Of a stretch of 64,000 bases of DNA, positions 36,222 through 44,756 are shown piece by piece; within the stretch, counting starts at the first letter, position 1; every line of letters starts with the position of its first letter. Where the stretch lies: assembly GCA_963800865.1 (NCBI GenBank), contig CAWDCL010000004.1, positions 1,674,001 through 1,738,000 on the forward strand, given 5' to 3'. The translations under genes and the position numbers were made by a program. This DNA comes from JALOKP01 sp963800865. Its GTDB lineage: Bacteria > Acidobacteriota > Polarisedimenticolia > J045. The notes below the pieces were generated by a model that ran no database searches, was not told the origin of the DNA, and saw nothing but the letters and a program-made list of their open reading frames with translations.

Positions 36222-38434
36222 GGGAGGCGCCGGCGCCACCGGACCAGGCCGGCCACCACGAGCGTCAGGAGCGGCAGGCCGGCCGTCAACGCCACCGCGA
36301 TCCAGGCGGTCTGGCGACGCGTCAGGACGACCCGCGCCAGCGGACGTTCGCGCGCCGGGACGACGAGCGGTGCGTCGTCCGGCAGCAGCCAGGCGGTGGC
36401 GTTCATCGCCAGGCCGCGGTTGGCGAGCTGGTCGATCGCCGCGTTCGAGAACAGGTCGGCGTCGCCGCCGGCGACGATCCGGCCCGCTCCCACCCGGCCG
36501 CCGGCGACGATCGTCAGCGGGCCGGGCGCATCGCCGCCGTCGCGCGCAAAGCCGCTCGCGGCGTCGCCGAGGCTGGTCTCGCCCCACGCCTCCGGCGAGG
36601 TGCGCACCAGCGGCCGCGGCCCCGCGTGCTCGCCGCCAGCGCCGGCCCGGTGGGCGTCGTCGCCGTACCCGCCGGGCGCGGCCAGCGAACGCGCCATCCG
36701 GACCAGGACCGGCATGTCGGCCACCGGCGCCGTGATCGGGTCGCGCGGGTTGGCGAACGCGAAGAAGCTCTCGGGACCGAATGACGGCACGGCGTGCGCC
36801 GGGTCGAGCACGACATCGTCGCGCGCCGCGAGCCCCGCCCGCGCCAGCAGCGGTTCGAGCCCGCTCGAAGCGAAACCGCCGCCGCCGGGCCGCGGCACCG
36901 GCTCGAGCATCACCAGCGCCGCACCGCCGGCTTCGAGGTGCCGCTCGAGCGCGTCGCGTTCGCCGGGCAGCCACGGCGCGAGCGGCCCGGCGACGATCAC
37001 GAGGTCGGTCCCCGCGGGAACGGCGGTCGCGCCGAGCGCGTCCCAGCTCCGGACCTCGAGGTCGGCCCGGGCCAGCATCTCGGCCCAGCGCGACAGCCCG
37101 GCCTCGCCCGGCGCGCCGGGATCGCGCTCTCCGTGGCCCGTCGCGAAGCGCACGACCGGGCGGCGCGCGCGCGTCACCGCCCGGATCGCCCCCGTCAGCG
37201 CCTCCTCGGCGCGCAGCGCGCGGACCGCCGGCGCCCCTTCCCAGGTGATCGCGCCGTCGTAGAGGACGAGATCCTCGGCGCGCAGCACCCGCCGGCGCCC
37301 GGCACCCTCGACGACGACGACGTTGACGCTCTCGCGCAGCGGGTCGAGGCCGAGCTCGCGCAGGCGCAGCGGCTCGCGCAACGGGTCGAGTTCCTCCAGC
37401 ACGATCCGTCCCGGGGCCGCGGCCGCCAGCGTGCCGGCGACGGCCCGCAGCTCGGCGACGGCGTCCGCCGGCAGCTCCACCGAGGGATGGAGCAGCGACA
37501 CGACGCGCACCGTCTCCGGGAGCGCGCGGAGTGCGGCCGCGGTCTCGGGCGCGAGCGTGTAGATCCGCGATCCGGTGAAGTCCCAGACCGGTCCGAGCCG
37601 GATCGCCGCGGCGTTCGCGAGCGCGAACAGGGCGAGCGCCAGCACGGCCGCCGCCCCGGCCGACCGCCGCGCCCCGCGCCCCGCGCCGCCGCGCAGGCGC
37701 TCGATCAGGCGCGCGGCGAGGAAGACGAAGAGGACCGTGCCGGAGAGCGGGTAGACGAGCCGTCGCGACGCGACGAGGCCGCGCGAGAACTCGTCCATCG
37801 TCGCGAGCAGGTTCAGCTGGTCCCATGCGGCGCGTGCCGCGGGAGCGCGCACCATGGCGCCGGCTGCGAGCGGCACCGTGAACAGCGCGACGAGGAAGAC
37901 GAAGCCGAGGCAGGCGGCGACGACCTGGTTCCGGGTCGTGGCCGACGCGAAGAGACCGACCGCCAGCAGGTAGGCGCCGACCACCACGAGCCCGGCGAGC
38001 CCGGCGGCCGCGGCCGGGAGGTCGAGCGCTCCCGCGGTGCCGAGCAGGCTGAGAAACAGGGGAAACGGCGCCAGCAGCGCGAGGTAGAAGACGAGCGCAC
38101 CGAGGAACTTGCCGGTCGCGATCTCGCCCGCGCTCACGGGCGCGGCCAGCAGGATCTCGATCGAGCCGGTCTGCCGCTCCTCCGCGACCAGCCGCATCGC
38201 GATCAGCGGCAGCACGACCAGCAACGGCAGCCAGAAGAGCGAGGCGGTGAAGAGCGCGCGCTGGACCTCGAGCAGCGGGGCCGAGGCGATCCCGGGGAGC
38301 GAGATCAGCGTGCTGAAGGCGTAGCCCAGCAGGGCGCTCGTGGCAGCGAGCACGACCCACGCCAGCGGCTGCTGGAACAGCGAGACGAGCTCGCGCCGCG
38401 CGACGACGGCGACGTGCGCGGGGGCTCGCGTCAC
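36218..38434 (-). CDS. Fused ABC permease-GldG protein (GldF-GldG type)
   Basis: The 738-residue protein joins two parts usually encoded separately. Residues 1-250 are an ABC-2 permease with about six helices and the motif RLVAEERQTGSIEILLAAPVS. After a seventh helix, residues 300-710 form a GldG-like extracytoplasmic domain (RIYTLAPETAAALRALPETV; VVRFATGHGERDP), with a final anchor helix. In Bacteroidota GldF and GldG serve gliding motility; outside that phylum the complex exports unknown substrates. GTG overlaps the ATPase stop, with GGAGGA upstream. The ATPase next to it is the obvious partner. Confidence 0.88.
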   Translation of the reverse strand: MTRAPAHVAVVARRELVSLFQQPLAWVVLAATSALLGYAFSTLISLPGIASAPLLEVQRALFTASLFWLPLLVVLPLIAMRLVAEERQTGSIEILLAAPVSAGEIATGKFLGALVFYLALLAPFPLFLSLLGTAGALDLPAAAAGLAGLVVVGAYLLAVGLFASATTRNQVVAACLGFVFLVALFTVPLAAGAMVRAPAARAAWDQLNLLATMDEFSRGLVASRRLVYPLSGTVLFVFLAARLIERLRGGAGRGARRSAGAAAVLALALFALANAAAIRLGPVWDFTGSRIYTLAPETAAALRALPETVRVVSLLHPSVELPADAVAELRAVAGTLAAAAPGRIVLEELDPLREPLRLRELGLDPLRESVNVVVVEGAGRRRVLRAEDLVLYDGAITWEGAPAVRALRAEEALTGAIRAVTRARRPVVRFATGHGERDPGAPGEAGLSRWAEMLARADLEVRSWDALGATAVPAGTDLVIVAGPLAPWLPGERDALERHLEAGGAALVMLEPVPRPGGGGFASSGLEPLLARAGLAARDDVVLDPAHAVPSFGPESFFAFANPRDPITAPVADMPVLVRMARSLAAPGGYGDDAHRAGAGGEHAGPRPLVRTSPEAWGETSLGDAASGFARDGGDAPGPLTIVAGGRVGAGRIVAGGDADLFSNAAIDQLANRGLAMNATAWLLPDDAPLVVPARERPLARVVLTRRQTAWIAVALTAGLPLLTLVVAGLVRWRRRLP

Positions 38435-39360
38435 CTCGGTTCCTCCCGCCCGGTCGCGGCGAGGAAGGCCGCTTCCAGCGAGGGGAGGCGACGGGACAGC
38501 TCGCGCAGCGCGATGCCGTGCGCGGCGGCGGCCCGTCCGACGGCCTCGCGCTCGTCGCCGGCAGCGGCGAACTCGAGCCGGCACCAGCCGTCGCCCAGGT
38601 CGTCCTCGGAGAGCGGCGGCCCCAGCCGCTCGAGTGCTCCCCGCAGCGCCGGGACGTCGGAGGCCGGGCACTCGACGCGGATCGCCGCCCCCACCGCTCC
38701 GGCCCGCAGCCCGGCGACGGTCCCCGCCGCGGAGACCCGCCCGCGGGCGAGGATCACGACGCGGTCGCACGTCTGTTCGACCTCGGCCAGCTGGTGCGAC
38801 GAGAAGAGAATCGCGCGGCCCGGGGCGAGCGAACGGATCAGCCCGCGCGTCTCGGCTGCCTGCTGCGGGTCGAGACCGGCGGTCGGTTCGTCGAGCACGA
38901 GCACCGGCGGCGCGCCGAGCAGGGCCCCGGCCAGTCCGACGCGCTGGCGGAAGCCCCGCGACAGCGTCCCGATCAGGGCCCGCATCGCATCGCCCAGGCG
39001 GCAGGCTGCGGCCGCTTCGTCGATCGCGCGGGCGCGCTCGCGGCGCGGGATGTCCCCCAGGCCGGCACGGAAGTCGAGGTACTCCCGGACGCGCAGCTCG
39101 GGCGGCAGCGCGAGCTGCTCCGGCAGGTAGCCCAGCCGGCGCCGCGCCTCTCGCGGCCGCGCCACGATGTCGATTCCGTCGAGGCGGGCCGTCCCCTCGT
39201 CCGGCAACAGCACGCCGGCGACGATCCGGAGCGTCGTCGTCTTGCCGGCTCCGTTCGGGCCGAGCAGCCCCACGACCTCGCCCGGCGCGGCGGTGAAACT
39301 CACCCGATCCACCGCCTGCAGGCGGCCGAATCGCCGGCCGAGCCGGTCGGCCTCGATCAC
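38431..39360 (-). CDS. ABC transporter ATP-binding protein (GldA-like)
   Basis: The 309-residue ATPase has Walker A GPNGAGKTTTLR, signature LSRGFRQRVGLAGAL (LSRGF in place of LSGGQ, common in this subfamily), Walker B VLVLDEPTAGLDP, and the H-loop SSHQ. The C-terminal 80 residues are an extra domain usual for drug- or GldA-type exporters. It overlaps both the preceding exported-protein gene and the following permease gene by four bases, so the three are translationally coupled. It should energise the GldFG fusion. Confidence 0.93.
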   Translation of the reverse strand: MIEADRLGRRFGRLQAVDRVSFTAAPGEVVGLLGPNGAGKTTTLRIVAGVLLPDEGTARLDGIDIVARPREARRRLGYLPEQLALPPELRVREYLDFRAGLGDIPRRERARAIDEAAAACRLGDAMRALIGTLSRGFRQRVGLAGALLGAPPVLVLDEPTAGLDPQQAAETRGLIRSLAPGRAILFSSHQLAEVEQTCDRVVILARGRVSAAGTVAGLRAGAVGAAIRVECPASDVPALRGALERLGPPLSEDDLGDGWCRLEFAAAGDEREAVGRAAAAHGIALRELSRRLPSLEAAFLAATGREEPR

Positions 39361-40256
39361 TCGGGCGGCTCGGCGCGGCGCTCCGGGATCGGCAGCCGGT
39401 CGGGAGCGTTCCACGTCAGGGGCGGAATCTCGTCCTTCACCTGGGTCCCGAAGAACCGGTAGTCGTCGTAGGTGACGACCTGGCGCGAGATGGTGCGGCG
39501 CTGGTCCTCGTGCACGAGCTGGAAGGTGAGCAGCTCGGCGCGCGTCGGGTAGGTGTACCCGTCGTGCTCGAAGTCGAACTCGACCGTCAGCTCGATCCCG
39601 ACCGGGGGCGGTGCGAAGGGGATCCCGATGAACCGGAACGCGGTGAGGTAGCGCGCCAGCTCGGACTTGAGCCGCTCGTCCTGCAGGCTCGGCCGGGCCA
39701 CGATGCGCACCAGGTTCCCGGAGCGGTACTCGACCTCGGCGGTGCCGGTCCACTCGGTGATCCGCCGCTGGCCGGCGACCGGCGCGGAGGTCTCCCACGA
39801 GACCGGGATCGCGAGCTTGTAGGGGGTGGTGTGCCAGTCGCCGACCGAGAAGCGCAGCGTGGAGCGGATTCCGGGCCGGAAGATCTGGGTCCAGAGCAGG
39901 GGATCGGGGAAGGGGAGATCGATCCGCTCCTCCTTCGTTTCGCCGGGCCGGGTGCGGAAGGCCCGGAACCCTTCCGGCCCCGCCCCTTCGCGCACCAGGA
40001 GGTAGTCGTAGACCTCGACCTTCTCGCGCTTCGCCTCTTCGTTCGAGTAGCGCGCCTGGCGCACGCTCTCCGTCACGGAGAAGCCGAGCGCGCGCCGGGC
40101 GTAACCGTTCGACTTGGCTTCCAGCACGCGCGCCAGCTCTTCGGGGAGCGGAGCCCACTCGGGCGGGTACGGCCCCTCGTCGTGCGTCCCGGGCGGCGCG
40201 GCCCAGGCCGCGACGAACACGGCCGCGCAGACGAGCACCGCGGCAGCCGGCCTCAC
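39357..40256 (-). CDS. Exported protein of unknown function in the ABC transporter operon
   Basis: This 299-residue protein has a signal peptide (AAAVLVCAAVFVAAWAAPPG). The mature part is a mix of strands with VTEWTG-like and EVEYRSGNLVRIVARPSLQ motifs, and EFDFEHDGYTYPTRAELLTFQLV near the end. No family is recognised. The pattern resembles periplasmic proteins with a lipoprotein-carrier-like beta sheet, but this is weak. GTG overlaps the adenosine deaminase stop, and its own stop overlaps the ATPase start, so it is firmly in the operon and may be a periplasmic partner of the exporter. Confidence 0.7.
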   Translation of the reverse strand: MRPAAAVLVCAAVFVAAWAAPPGTHDEGPYPPEWAPLPEELARVLEAKSNGYARRALGFSVTESVRQARYSNEEAKREKVEVYDYLLVREGAGPEGFRAFRTRPGETKEERIDLPFPDPLLWTQIFRPGIRSTLRFSVGDWHTTPYKLAIPVSWETSAPVAGQRRITEWTGTAEVEYRSGNLVRIVARPSLQDERLKSELARYLTAFRFIGIPFAPPPVGIELTVEFDFEHDGYTYPTRAELLTFQLVHEDQRRTISRQVVTYDDYRFFGTQVKDEIPPLTWNAPDRLPIPERRAEPPE

Positions 40257-41275
40257 GCCTCCCCCTGGCGGCCGATGAAGGAGAAACCGGCCGCCTCGCG
40301 GTGGATCCGGCGCAGCGTCGCGAGCGCGCCGCGGCCGAGCTGGGGCGCGAGTCGCGCCGCTTCGAGATCCTGGTCGGTGCCCGAGACGACGGTGTTGTCG
40401 GTGCAGAGCGCAACCGGGACGCCGGCGTCGAGGAAGCGCAGGATCGGGTGCGGAGCCCCCCGGGCCACCGCGCCGGTCTGGTAGTTCGACGAGGGGCAGC
40501 ACTCGACGCAGATCCGGTCCTTCGCCAGCCGGCGCAACAGGGCGCGGTCGGTGATCGCGGAGCAGCCGTGGCCGATCCGCTGCGCGCCCAGCTCGTCGAT
40601 CGCCTCCCAGACGTATTCCGGCCCGGCCGCCTCGCCCGCGTGCACGGTCAGCCCGAGCCCTCCCTTGCGCGCGATCTCGAACGACTCGCGGAAGAGGTGC
40701 GGCGGGTTGCCGCGCTCGGGACCGGCGATGTCGAAGCCCACCACCCCCGTTCGCTCGTGCAGGTGCTCGGCCTCCGCGATCGCCTGGCGGGCCAGAATCT
40801 TGGCGATGTGCGGCCCGTGCTGGCGCATCGCGATCACGACCAGGCCGCAGCGGATCCGGGGGTGGGTCTTCTGGACGTGGTTGAAGCCCGACAGGACCGC
40901 GCGGATCGCCTGCCGCACGGTCAGGCCGGCGTAGGTGTGGATGACCGGCGAGTAGCGCAGCTCCAGCACGTCGACACGGTGGGCCAGGGCCTCCCGCACG
41001 ATCGCGATCGAGGCCTCGCGCACGTTCTCGTAGAACTGCGTGATCCAGAGCGGGTAGTAGAACTTGTCGAGATAGGAGAGGAGCGAGCCCTCCTCCTCCG
41101 GTTGCAGCACCAGCCGGCGGTGCATCTCCGCCGCCGTCTCGACCGGGTTCAGGCCGTGGTGCCGGAGCAGCCGCCACTGGGTCCGGAGCGGGATCGAACC
41201 GTCGACGTGCTGGTGCAGCTCCACCTTGCGGAGCGCCTGGATCGACGCGGGGATCTTCGGCCTGCGGGCCGCCAT
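40253..41275 (-). CDS. Adenosine deaminase family protein
   Basis: The 340-residue enzyme belongs to the adenosine/AMP deaminase family, which converts adenosine to inosine with a catalytic zinc. Metal and substrate motifs are present: VELHQHVDGSI (two His ligands), VHAGEAAGP with the His and catalytic Glu, RIGHGCSAI, and VALCTDNTVVSGTD with the Asp. The start is the ATG at 41275, four bases after the stop of the small Cys protein gene; an in-frame ATG at 41335 would add 20 residues. Substrate could also be another purine nucleoside. It heads the coupled block with the exported protein and ABC genes. Confidence 0.92.
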   Translation of the reverse strand: MAARRPKIPASIQALRKVELHQHVDGSIPLRTQWRLLRHHGLNPVETAAEMHRRLVLQPEEEGSLLSYLDKFYYPLWITQFYENVREASIAIVREALAHRVDVLELRYSPVIHTYAGLTVRQAIRAVLSGFNHVQKTHPRIRCGLVVIAMRQHGPHIAKILARQAIAEAEHLHERTGVVGFDIAGPERGNPPHLFRESFEIARKGGLGLTVHAGEAAGPEYVWEAIDELGAQRIGHGCSAITDRALLRRLAKDRICVECCPSSNYQTGAVARGAPHPILRFLDAGVPVALCTDNTVVSGTDQDLEAARLAPQLGRGALATLRRIHREAAGFSFIGRQGEA

Positions 41276-41279
41276 CGGC

Positions 41280-41543
41280 TCAGCGGTCCGCGGCTTCAGG
41301 CTCGGCTGGAACACCGTCGAAAGCGTGGTCCGCACCGGGGGGTTCGACGGTCAGCAGGGCGGCCCAGCGGGGCCGGGCGGGCGGCGTGCCGAGCAGGCGC
41401 AGGTTCGCGGCGCCCTGCCCGCAATCGGAGCAATCGGGATTCGTCTGCCAGTGGTGGCGGAAGACGCAGTCCTTCATGTTGTACCAGACGCGGAACTTCC
41501 AGCAGTAGAAGTCGTCGCGTGGACCGCGCGGGCCGATCTGCAC
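41280..41543 (-). CDS. Small Cys-rich protein with CxxC motif
   Basis: The 87-residue protein starts at a GTG with GGAGG 7 nt before it. The conserved-looking N-terminal half has FYCWKFRVWYNMKDCVFRHH followed by CSDCGQG, so four cysteines and two histidines could bind a metal ion. The C-terminal half is plain. No family name can be assigned from the sequence. Its stop is four bases before the adenosine deaminase ATG, so it is the first gene of that operon. Confidence 0.65.
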   Translation of the reverse strand: MQIGPRGPRDDFYCWKFRVWYNMKDCVFRHHWQTNPDCSDCGQGAANLRLLGTPPARPRWAALLTVEPPGADHAFDGVPAEPEAADR

Positions 41544-41610
41544 CGGCACACCTCCGGGACGGGCGGGCAGGATAACAAACGGTCCGGGGCGGGGCCAGAA
41601 TGGAAAGACC

Positions 41611-42978
41611 ATGGCGGAACTGGCGTCGAACCGGGATTTCACCCCTGCCCTGCGGCGGGCCGGAACCGGCCTCGCCGGGCTGCACCTCCTGGTCGCGGCC
41701 TGGGCCTGGTGGCGGGTGCTGCACCGCGGGGCGGGACAGGCCGACATCGTCGGCGTCGCCTTCGCGTTCCTGATCACGGCGCTGGCGGCGAGCCTCGTCG
41801 CGACCTGGCCGCTCGTGGCGCGCCGCGGGGCGCGGGCCGCGGCGGCCTGGGTCGCCGCCGCGTTGCTGGCGCTGCCGGTCAACGCGTGGCTCGGCGTGCG
41901 CTCCGCCGAGCCCCGCTACCGCTACGAGATCTCGCTCTCGAGCGGCCTGTACGAGGCACCGGACGGCGCTTTCCGCTGGAGCGTCACGCTGGCCGAGCCG
42001 TTCGCCGCGGGTCAGCACGCCCTGCTCGAGATCGAGCGCGACGGGCGCGCGACGACGTTGCCGATCGCGCTGCGGCGCTCGCCGCGCGACAACGTCGCTG
42101 CCGGGGCCTGGGGCATGACGCTGCGGCCGCTCGGCGAGGGGCGCTACTGGCTCACCATCGGGACCGCGTGGGTGCGCGGCGGGCCGCAGTATTTCCTGCT
42201 CGAGTGGGCGGGGACGACCCCGCGACTGGAGGAGATCGAGCGCGGTCTCGCGGTCGAGGACGGCCGCGCGCACTGGGACTGCCGGGACTGGAGCGAGCCG
42301 GCCCGCGGGAGTCCTGCGACGGACGATCCCTGCCGGCAGGACGGCACGCTGCCGCCGGTCCGCGCCTGCCGGCTGGAGCGGCTCGCGGAGGTGTGCGATG
42401 CGGCGCTCGCGCCGGCAGCGGGATGCGAGCCCGAGAGCGCGGGGGACTCGCCGGCCGTCGTCGCCTGTCTCGAGCGGCGGGCCCGGGACGGGGACCCGCT
42501 GGCCTGGGACGCCCTGGTGCTGGCCACGACGGTGGCTCGCGACGGACGCACCCTCTACGACCTGCTGGCCCGCTCGCTCGCGGCCGAGCAACCGCGCGAC
42601 CCGGTGTGTGCCGCGCTGCGCCACGGCGCGCGGCTGCTCGCCGCCGGCCGCCGGCTCGGGCGCTGGTGGGAGTGGGTGCGCCTCGACGGGGCCCGGACGC
42701 TGCTCGCGGCGCGCGGCGTGCCGGGTGCGGAGACGGCGCAGTGCCCCGCGCTGCCTCCCGTCGCCGCCGAGCTTGCGCGCGAGCGGCCGGCGCTGGCGTG
42801 GGAGGCCGCCCTCGTGGCGCGCGACGCCGGGCGCGGCGACGAGTCGTGCACGCGGGTGCTGGCGCTGGCGGCGAGCGGTGACATCGACCGACTGGCACCG
42901 TCCGATCGGGAGGCCGCCGGCGCCTGGCGCGCTGCCTGCGCCGCGCGCGCCGCCGCTAGCCCCGCTTCAGCCCGGTGA
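41611..42978 (+). CDS. Membrane protein of unknown function
   Basis: The 455-residue protein has three hydrophobic helices in its first 100 residues, then a soluble region with a beta-rich part (100-210, RYEISLSSGLYEAPDGAFRW) and an alpha-helical Cys-containing part (220-455). The second part has paired cysteines such as CLERRARDG and CAALRHGARLLAAG, and looks like Sel1- or TPR-like helices. No family is recognised. The 3' end overlaps the convergent selenoprotein gene by 23 nt. Confidence 0.6.
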   Translation: MAELASNRDFTPALRRAGTGLAGLHLLVAAWAWWRVLHRGAGQADIVGVAFAFLITALAASLVATWPLVARRGARAAAAWVAAALLALPVNAWLGVRSAEPRYRYEISLSSGLYEAPDGAFRWSVTLAEPFAAGQHALLEIERDGRATTLPIALRRSPRDNVAAGAWGMTLRPLGEGRYWLTIGTAWVRGGPQYFLLEWAGTTPRLEEIERGLAVEDGRAHWDCRDWSEPARGSPATDDPCRQDGTLPPVRACRLERLAEVCDAALAPAAGCEPESAGDSPAVVACLERRARDGDPLAWDALVLATTVARDGRTLYDLLARSLAAEQPRDPVCAALRHGARLLAAGRRLGRWWEWVRLDGARTLLAARGVPGAETAQCPALPPVAAELARERPALAWEAALVARDAGRGDESCTRVLALAASGDIDRLAPSDREAAGAWRAACAARAAASPASAR

Positions 42979-43186
42979 GCCGCCGGACGATCTCGTCTTC
43001 GCCCGGGAAGTCGCCCGACTGGTGCTTGCTGAAGACCAGTTCGCCCTCGGCGAAGATGTCGAACACGCCGCCCGAGCCGCCGACCAGCTCGGGCTCGGCA
43101 CCGACCTCGGTCCGGATCCTGGCCGCGAGACTCGCGGCCCTGGGGAGGTAGTTTCAAGCCGTGCAGTAGACGATCCGCACCTTCAT
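42956..43186 (-). CDS. SelW/Rdx-family selenoprotein, in-frame UGA = selenocysteine
   Basis: Read through the UGA at codon 11 (43154-43156), this encodes a complete 76-residue thioredoxin-like protein: MKVRIVYCTA-U-NYLPRAASL at the start and GGVFDIFAEGELVFSKHQSG then FPGEDEIVRRLTGLK. That is the selenoprotein W (Rdx) layout, with the redox motif Cys8-x-x-Sec11 after the first strand. GGAGG lies 9 nt before the ATG, and a TAG ends the frame. A hairpin 14 nt after the UGA fits a bacterial SECIS element. tRNA-Sec is present in the same window. The family is thought to act in thiol redox control. A conventional gene finder stops at the UGA and misses it. Confidence 0.9.
43121..43139 (-). promoter_or_regulatory. 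Candidate bacterial SECIS hairpin
   Basis: On the mRNA strand GGCCGCGAGTCTCGCGGCC folds into a perfect stem (GGCCGCG/CGCGGCC) with an AGUCU apical loop. It lies 14 nt after the UGA, so the loop is about 21 nt away, within the usual 16-37 nt. The G at loop position two and the following U match what SelB recognises in known bacterial SECIS loops. Confidence 0.75.
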
Positions 43187-43288
43187 CGAAGAGTCCCTCC
43201 ATGTGGATGCGACCGGTGATCCTATCCCGGAAGCGCGGCGCCGGCCCGGGACCCTGCGGCGGCGTCGCGGCGCCGCGGCGGACCCGGC

Positions 43289-44224
43289 TCAGCGCGTGGC
43301 GAGCAGGCCGTCGGGTGCGAGCGCGATGCTCCGGTTCCGGCCCTGGTCCTTCGCGCTGTAGAGCGCCTGGTCGGCGGCCCGCAGCAGGTCCTCCGCGCCG
43401 GCCGCGACCGGCGGCCTCAGCGTGGAGACGCCGACGCTGATCGTCACGACCCCGGACGGGAGGTTCCCGGGGTGCGCAATCGCGAGCCGCTCGACGGCCT
43501 GGCGGAGTCGGTCGGCGACGGTGAACGCGCCGACCTCGTCGGTCTCCGGGAAGACGCAGGTGAATTCCTCGCCGCCATAACGGAAACACTGGTCCGAGGT
43601 GCGCACCGTCTCGTCGATCGCGGCTGCGACGGCACGCAGCGCGTTGTCTCCCGCCTCGTGACCGAAACGGTCGTTGAAGGCCTTGAACCGGTCGATGTCG
43701 ATCATCGCGACCGAGAGGAAGCGCTGGAACCGCTTGGCCAGCTCGAACGAGTGCCGATATTCCTCGTCGAAATGCCGCCGGTTGCCGATGCCGGTCAGGC
43801 CGTCGACGCGCGTCATCCGCTCGAGCAGCAGGTTCTTCTCCTGCAGCGCGGCCTGCAGGTCGAGAATCCGGCGGCCCGCCGTAAGGCGGGCCATCAGCTC
43901 GTCGCGGTGCCAGGGCTTGCCGACGAAGTCGTCCGCCCCCGCCTCCAGCGCCTCGGCGGCGTCGCGGCTCTCGGACTTCGAGGTCAGGAGAATGACGTAG
44001 ACATAGCGGCCGAGCTCGCCGCCGCGGATCTTCTGGACCAGCTGGAGGCCGTCCATCTCCGGCATCATCCAGTCGGTGACGACGAGTCCGATCTGTTCGG
44101 CGCGCAGGACGTCCCACGCCTCGCGCCCGTCGACGGCGGCGACGACGTCGTAGCCCATCCGAGCGACGGCTGCGGTGAGCATCCGCCGGGAGACCGGCTC
44201 GTCCTCGACGACCAGGATCCGCAT
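43289..44224 (-). CDS. Response regulator with GGDEF domain (diguanylate cyclase)
   Basis: The 311-residue protein joins a receiver domain (1-120; phosphoacceptor Asp51, Thr81, Lys103) and a diguanylate cyclase domain (135-300). The active site is GGEEF at 217-221, so it should make cyclic di-GMP. An intact inhibitory RxxD site (RTSD, 208-211) lies five residues before it, allowing product feedback. The layout is PleD-like with one receiver. The gene's ATG overlaps the stop of the upstream Hpt gene, suggesting the Hpt protein feeds phosphate to this receiver. Confidence 0.93.
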   Translation of the reverse strand: MRILVVEDEPVSRRMLTAAVARMGYDVVAAVDGREAWDVLRAEQIGLVVTDWMMPEMDGLQLVQKIRGGELGRYVYVILLTSKSESRDAAEALEAGADDFVGKPWHRDELMARLTAGRRILDLQAALQEKNLLLERMTRVDGLTGIGNRRHFDEEYRHSFELAKRFQRFLSVAMIDIDRFKAFNDRFGHEAGDNALRAVAAAIDETVRTSDQCFRYGGEEFTCVFPETDEVGAFTVADRLRQAVERLAIAHPGNLPSGVVTISVGVSTLRPPVAAGAEDLLRAADQALYSAKDQGRNRSIALAPDGLLATR

Positions 44225-44577
44225 CAGGCCGAGAACTCCTTCGTGAACGCGGCGACTCGCTCGAGCTCGGCGGCGAGGTCGCCGGCCAGCGCGGAGAGCC
44301 CGGTCCCGTCGCCGGCCCGCCCGCGGCTCTCGATCGCGTAGGCAATGTCACGGGCCCGGCCGGCCGCCAGGTTCGCGGCCGCACCCTTGATGCTGTGCGC
44401 CGTCGAGGTCACCTCTTTCAGGTCCCCGGCGGAGAGCGCAGTCTCCAGCCGCGCGAGGCGCTGGCGGGCGTCGTCGAGGAAGAGATCGAGCAGTTCCCGA
44501 TAGAACTCCCGATCGTCCCCGGCGCGGGCCAGGCCATCGGCGAGATCGACCGGACAGGCATCGGACGACACGGTCAT
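44224..44577 (-). CDS. Histidine phosphotransfer (Hpt) protein
   Basis: The 117-residue protein is a stand-alone Hpt four-helix bundle. The phosphorylated residue is His61 in TAHSIKGAAANLAAGRARD, the canonical Hpt signature. It precedes the REC-GGDEF gene with a one-base stop/start overlap, so the two form a phosphorelay output to cyclic di-GMP. No hybrid kinase lies nearby, so the phosphate source is elsewhere. ATG lies divergent from queF across 179 nt. Confidence 0.9.
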   Translation of the reverse strand: MTVSSDACPVDLADGLARAGDDREFYRELLDLFLDDARQRLARLETALSAGDLKEVTSTAHSIKGAAANLAAGRARDIAYAIESRGRAGDGTGLSALAGDLAAELERVAAFTKEFSA

Positions 44578-44756
44578 GCCACCCTCTCGACCGGTGCGGG
44601 CCCGATCCGGTCGGTCTGCGCCCCTCCCCCAGCGGGGTCCTGGGAGAATGTAGGCGGCCCGGGGCGTCCGGCCCAGTCCGGCGTTGCGCTCGGCCGGCCC
44701 GCGGCGAGAATGGCGGGAACGCCGGGAGAAAAAGCCCCCGGCGGGGAGTCCCGGCC

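Noticed and set aside
42959..43186. SelW-like frame as a nonsense-mutated pseudogene
   Set aside because: The stop is TGA exactly at the redox position of CxxU, a hairpin lies at the correct distance, the rest of the frame is intact, and selC is present.
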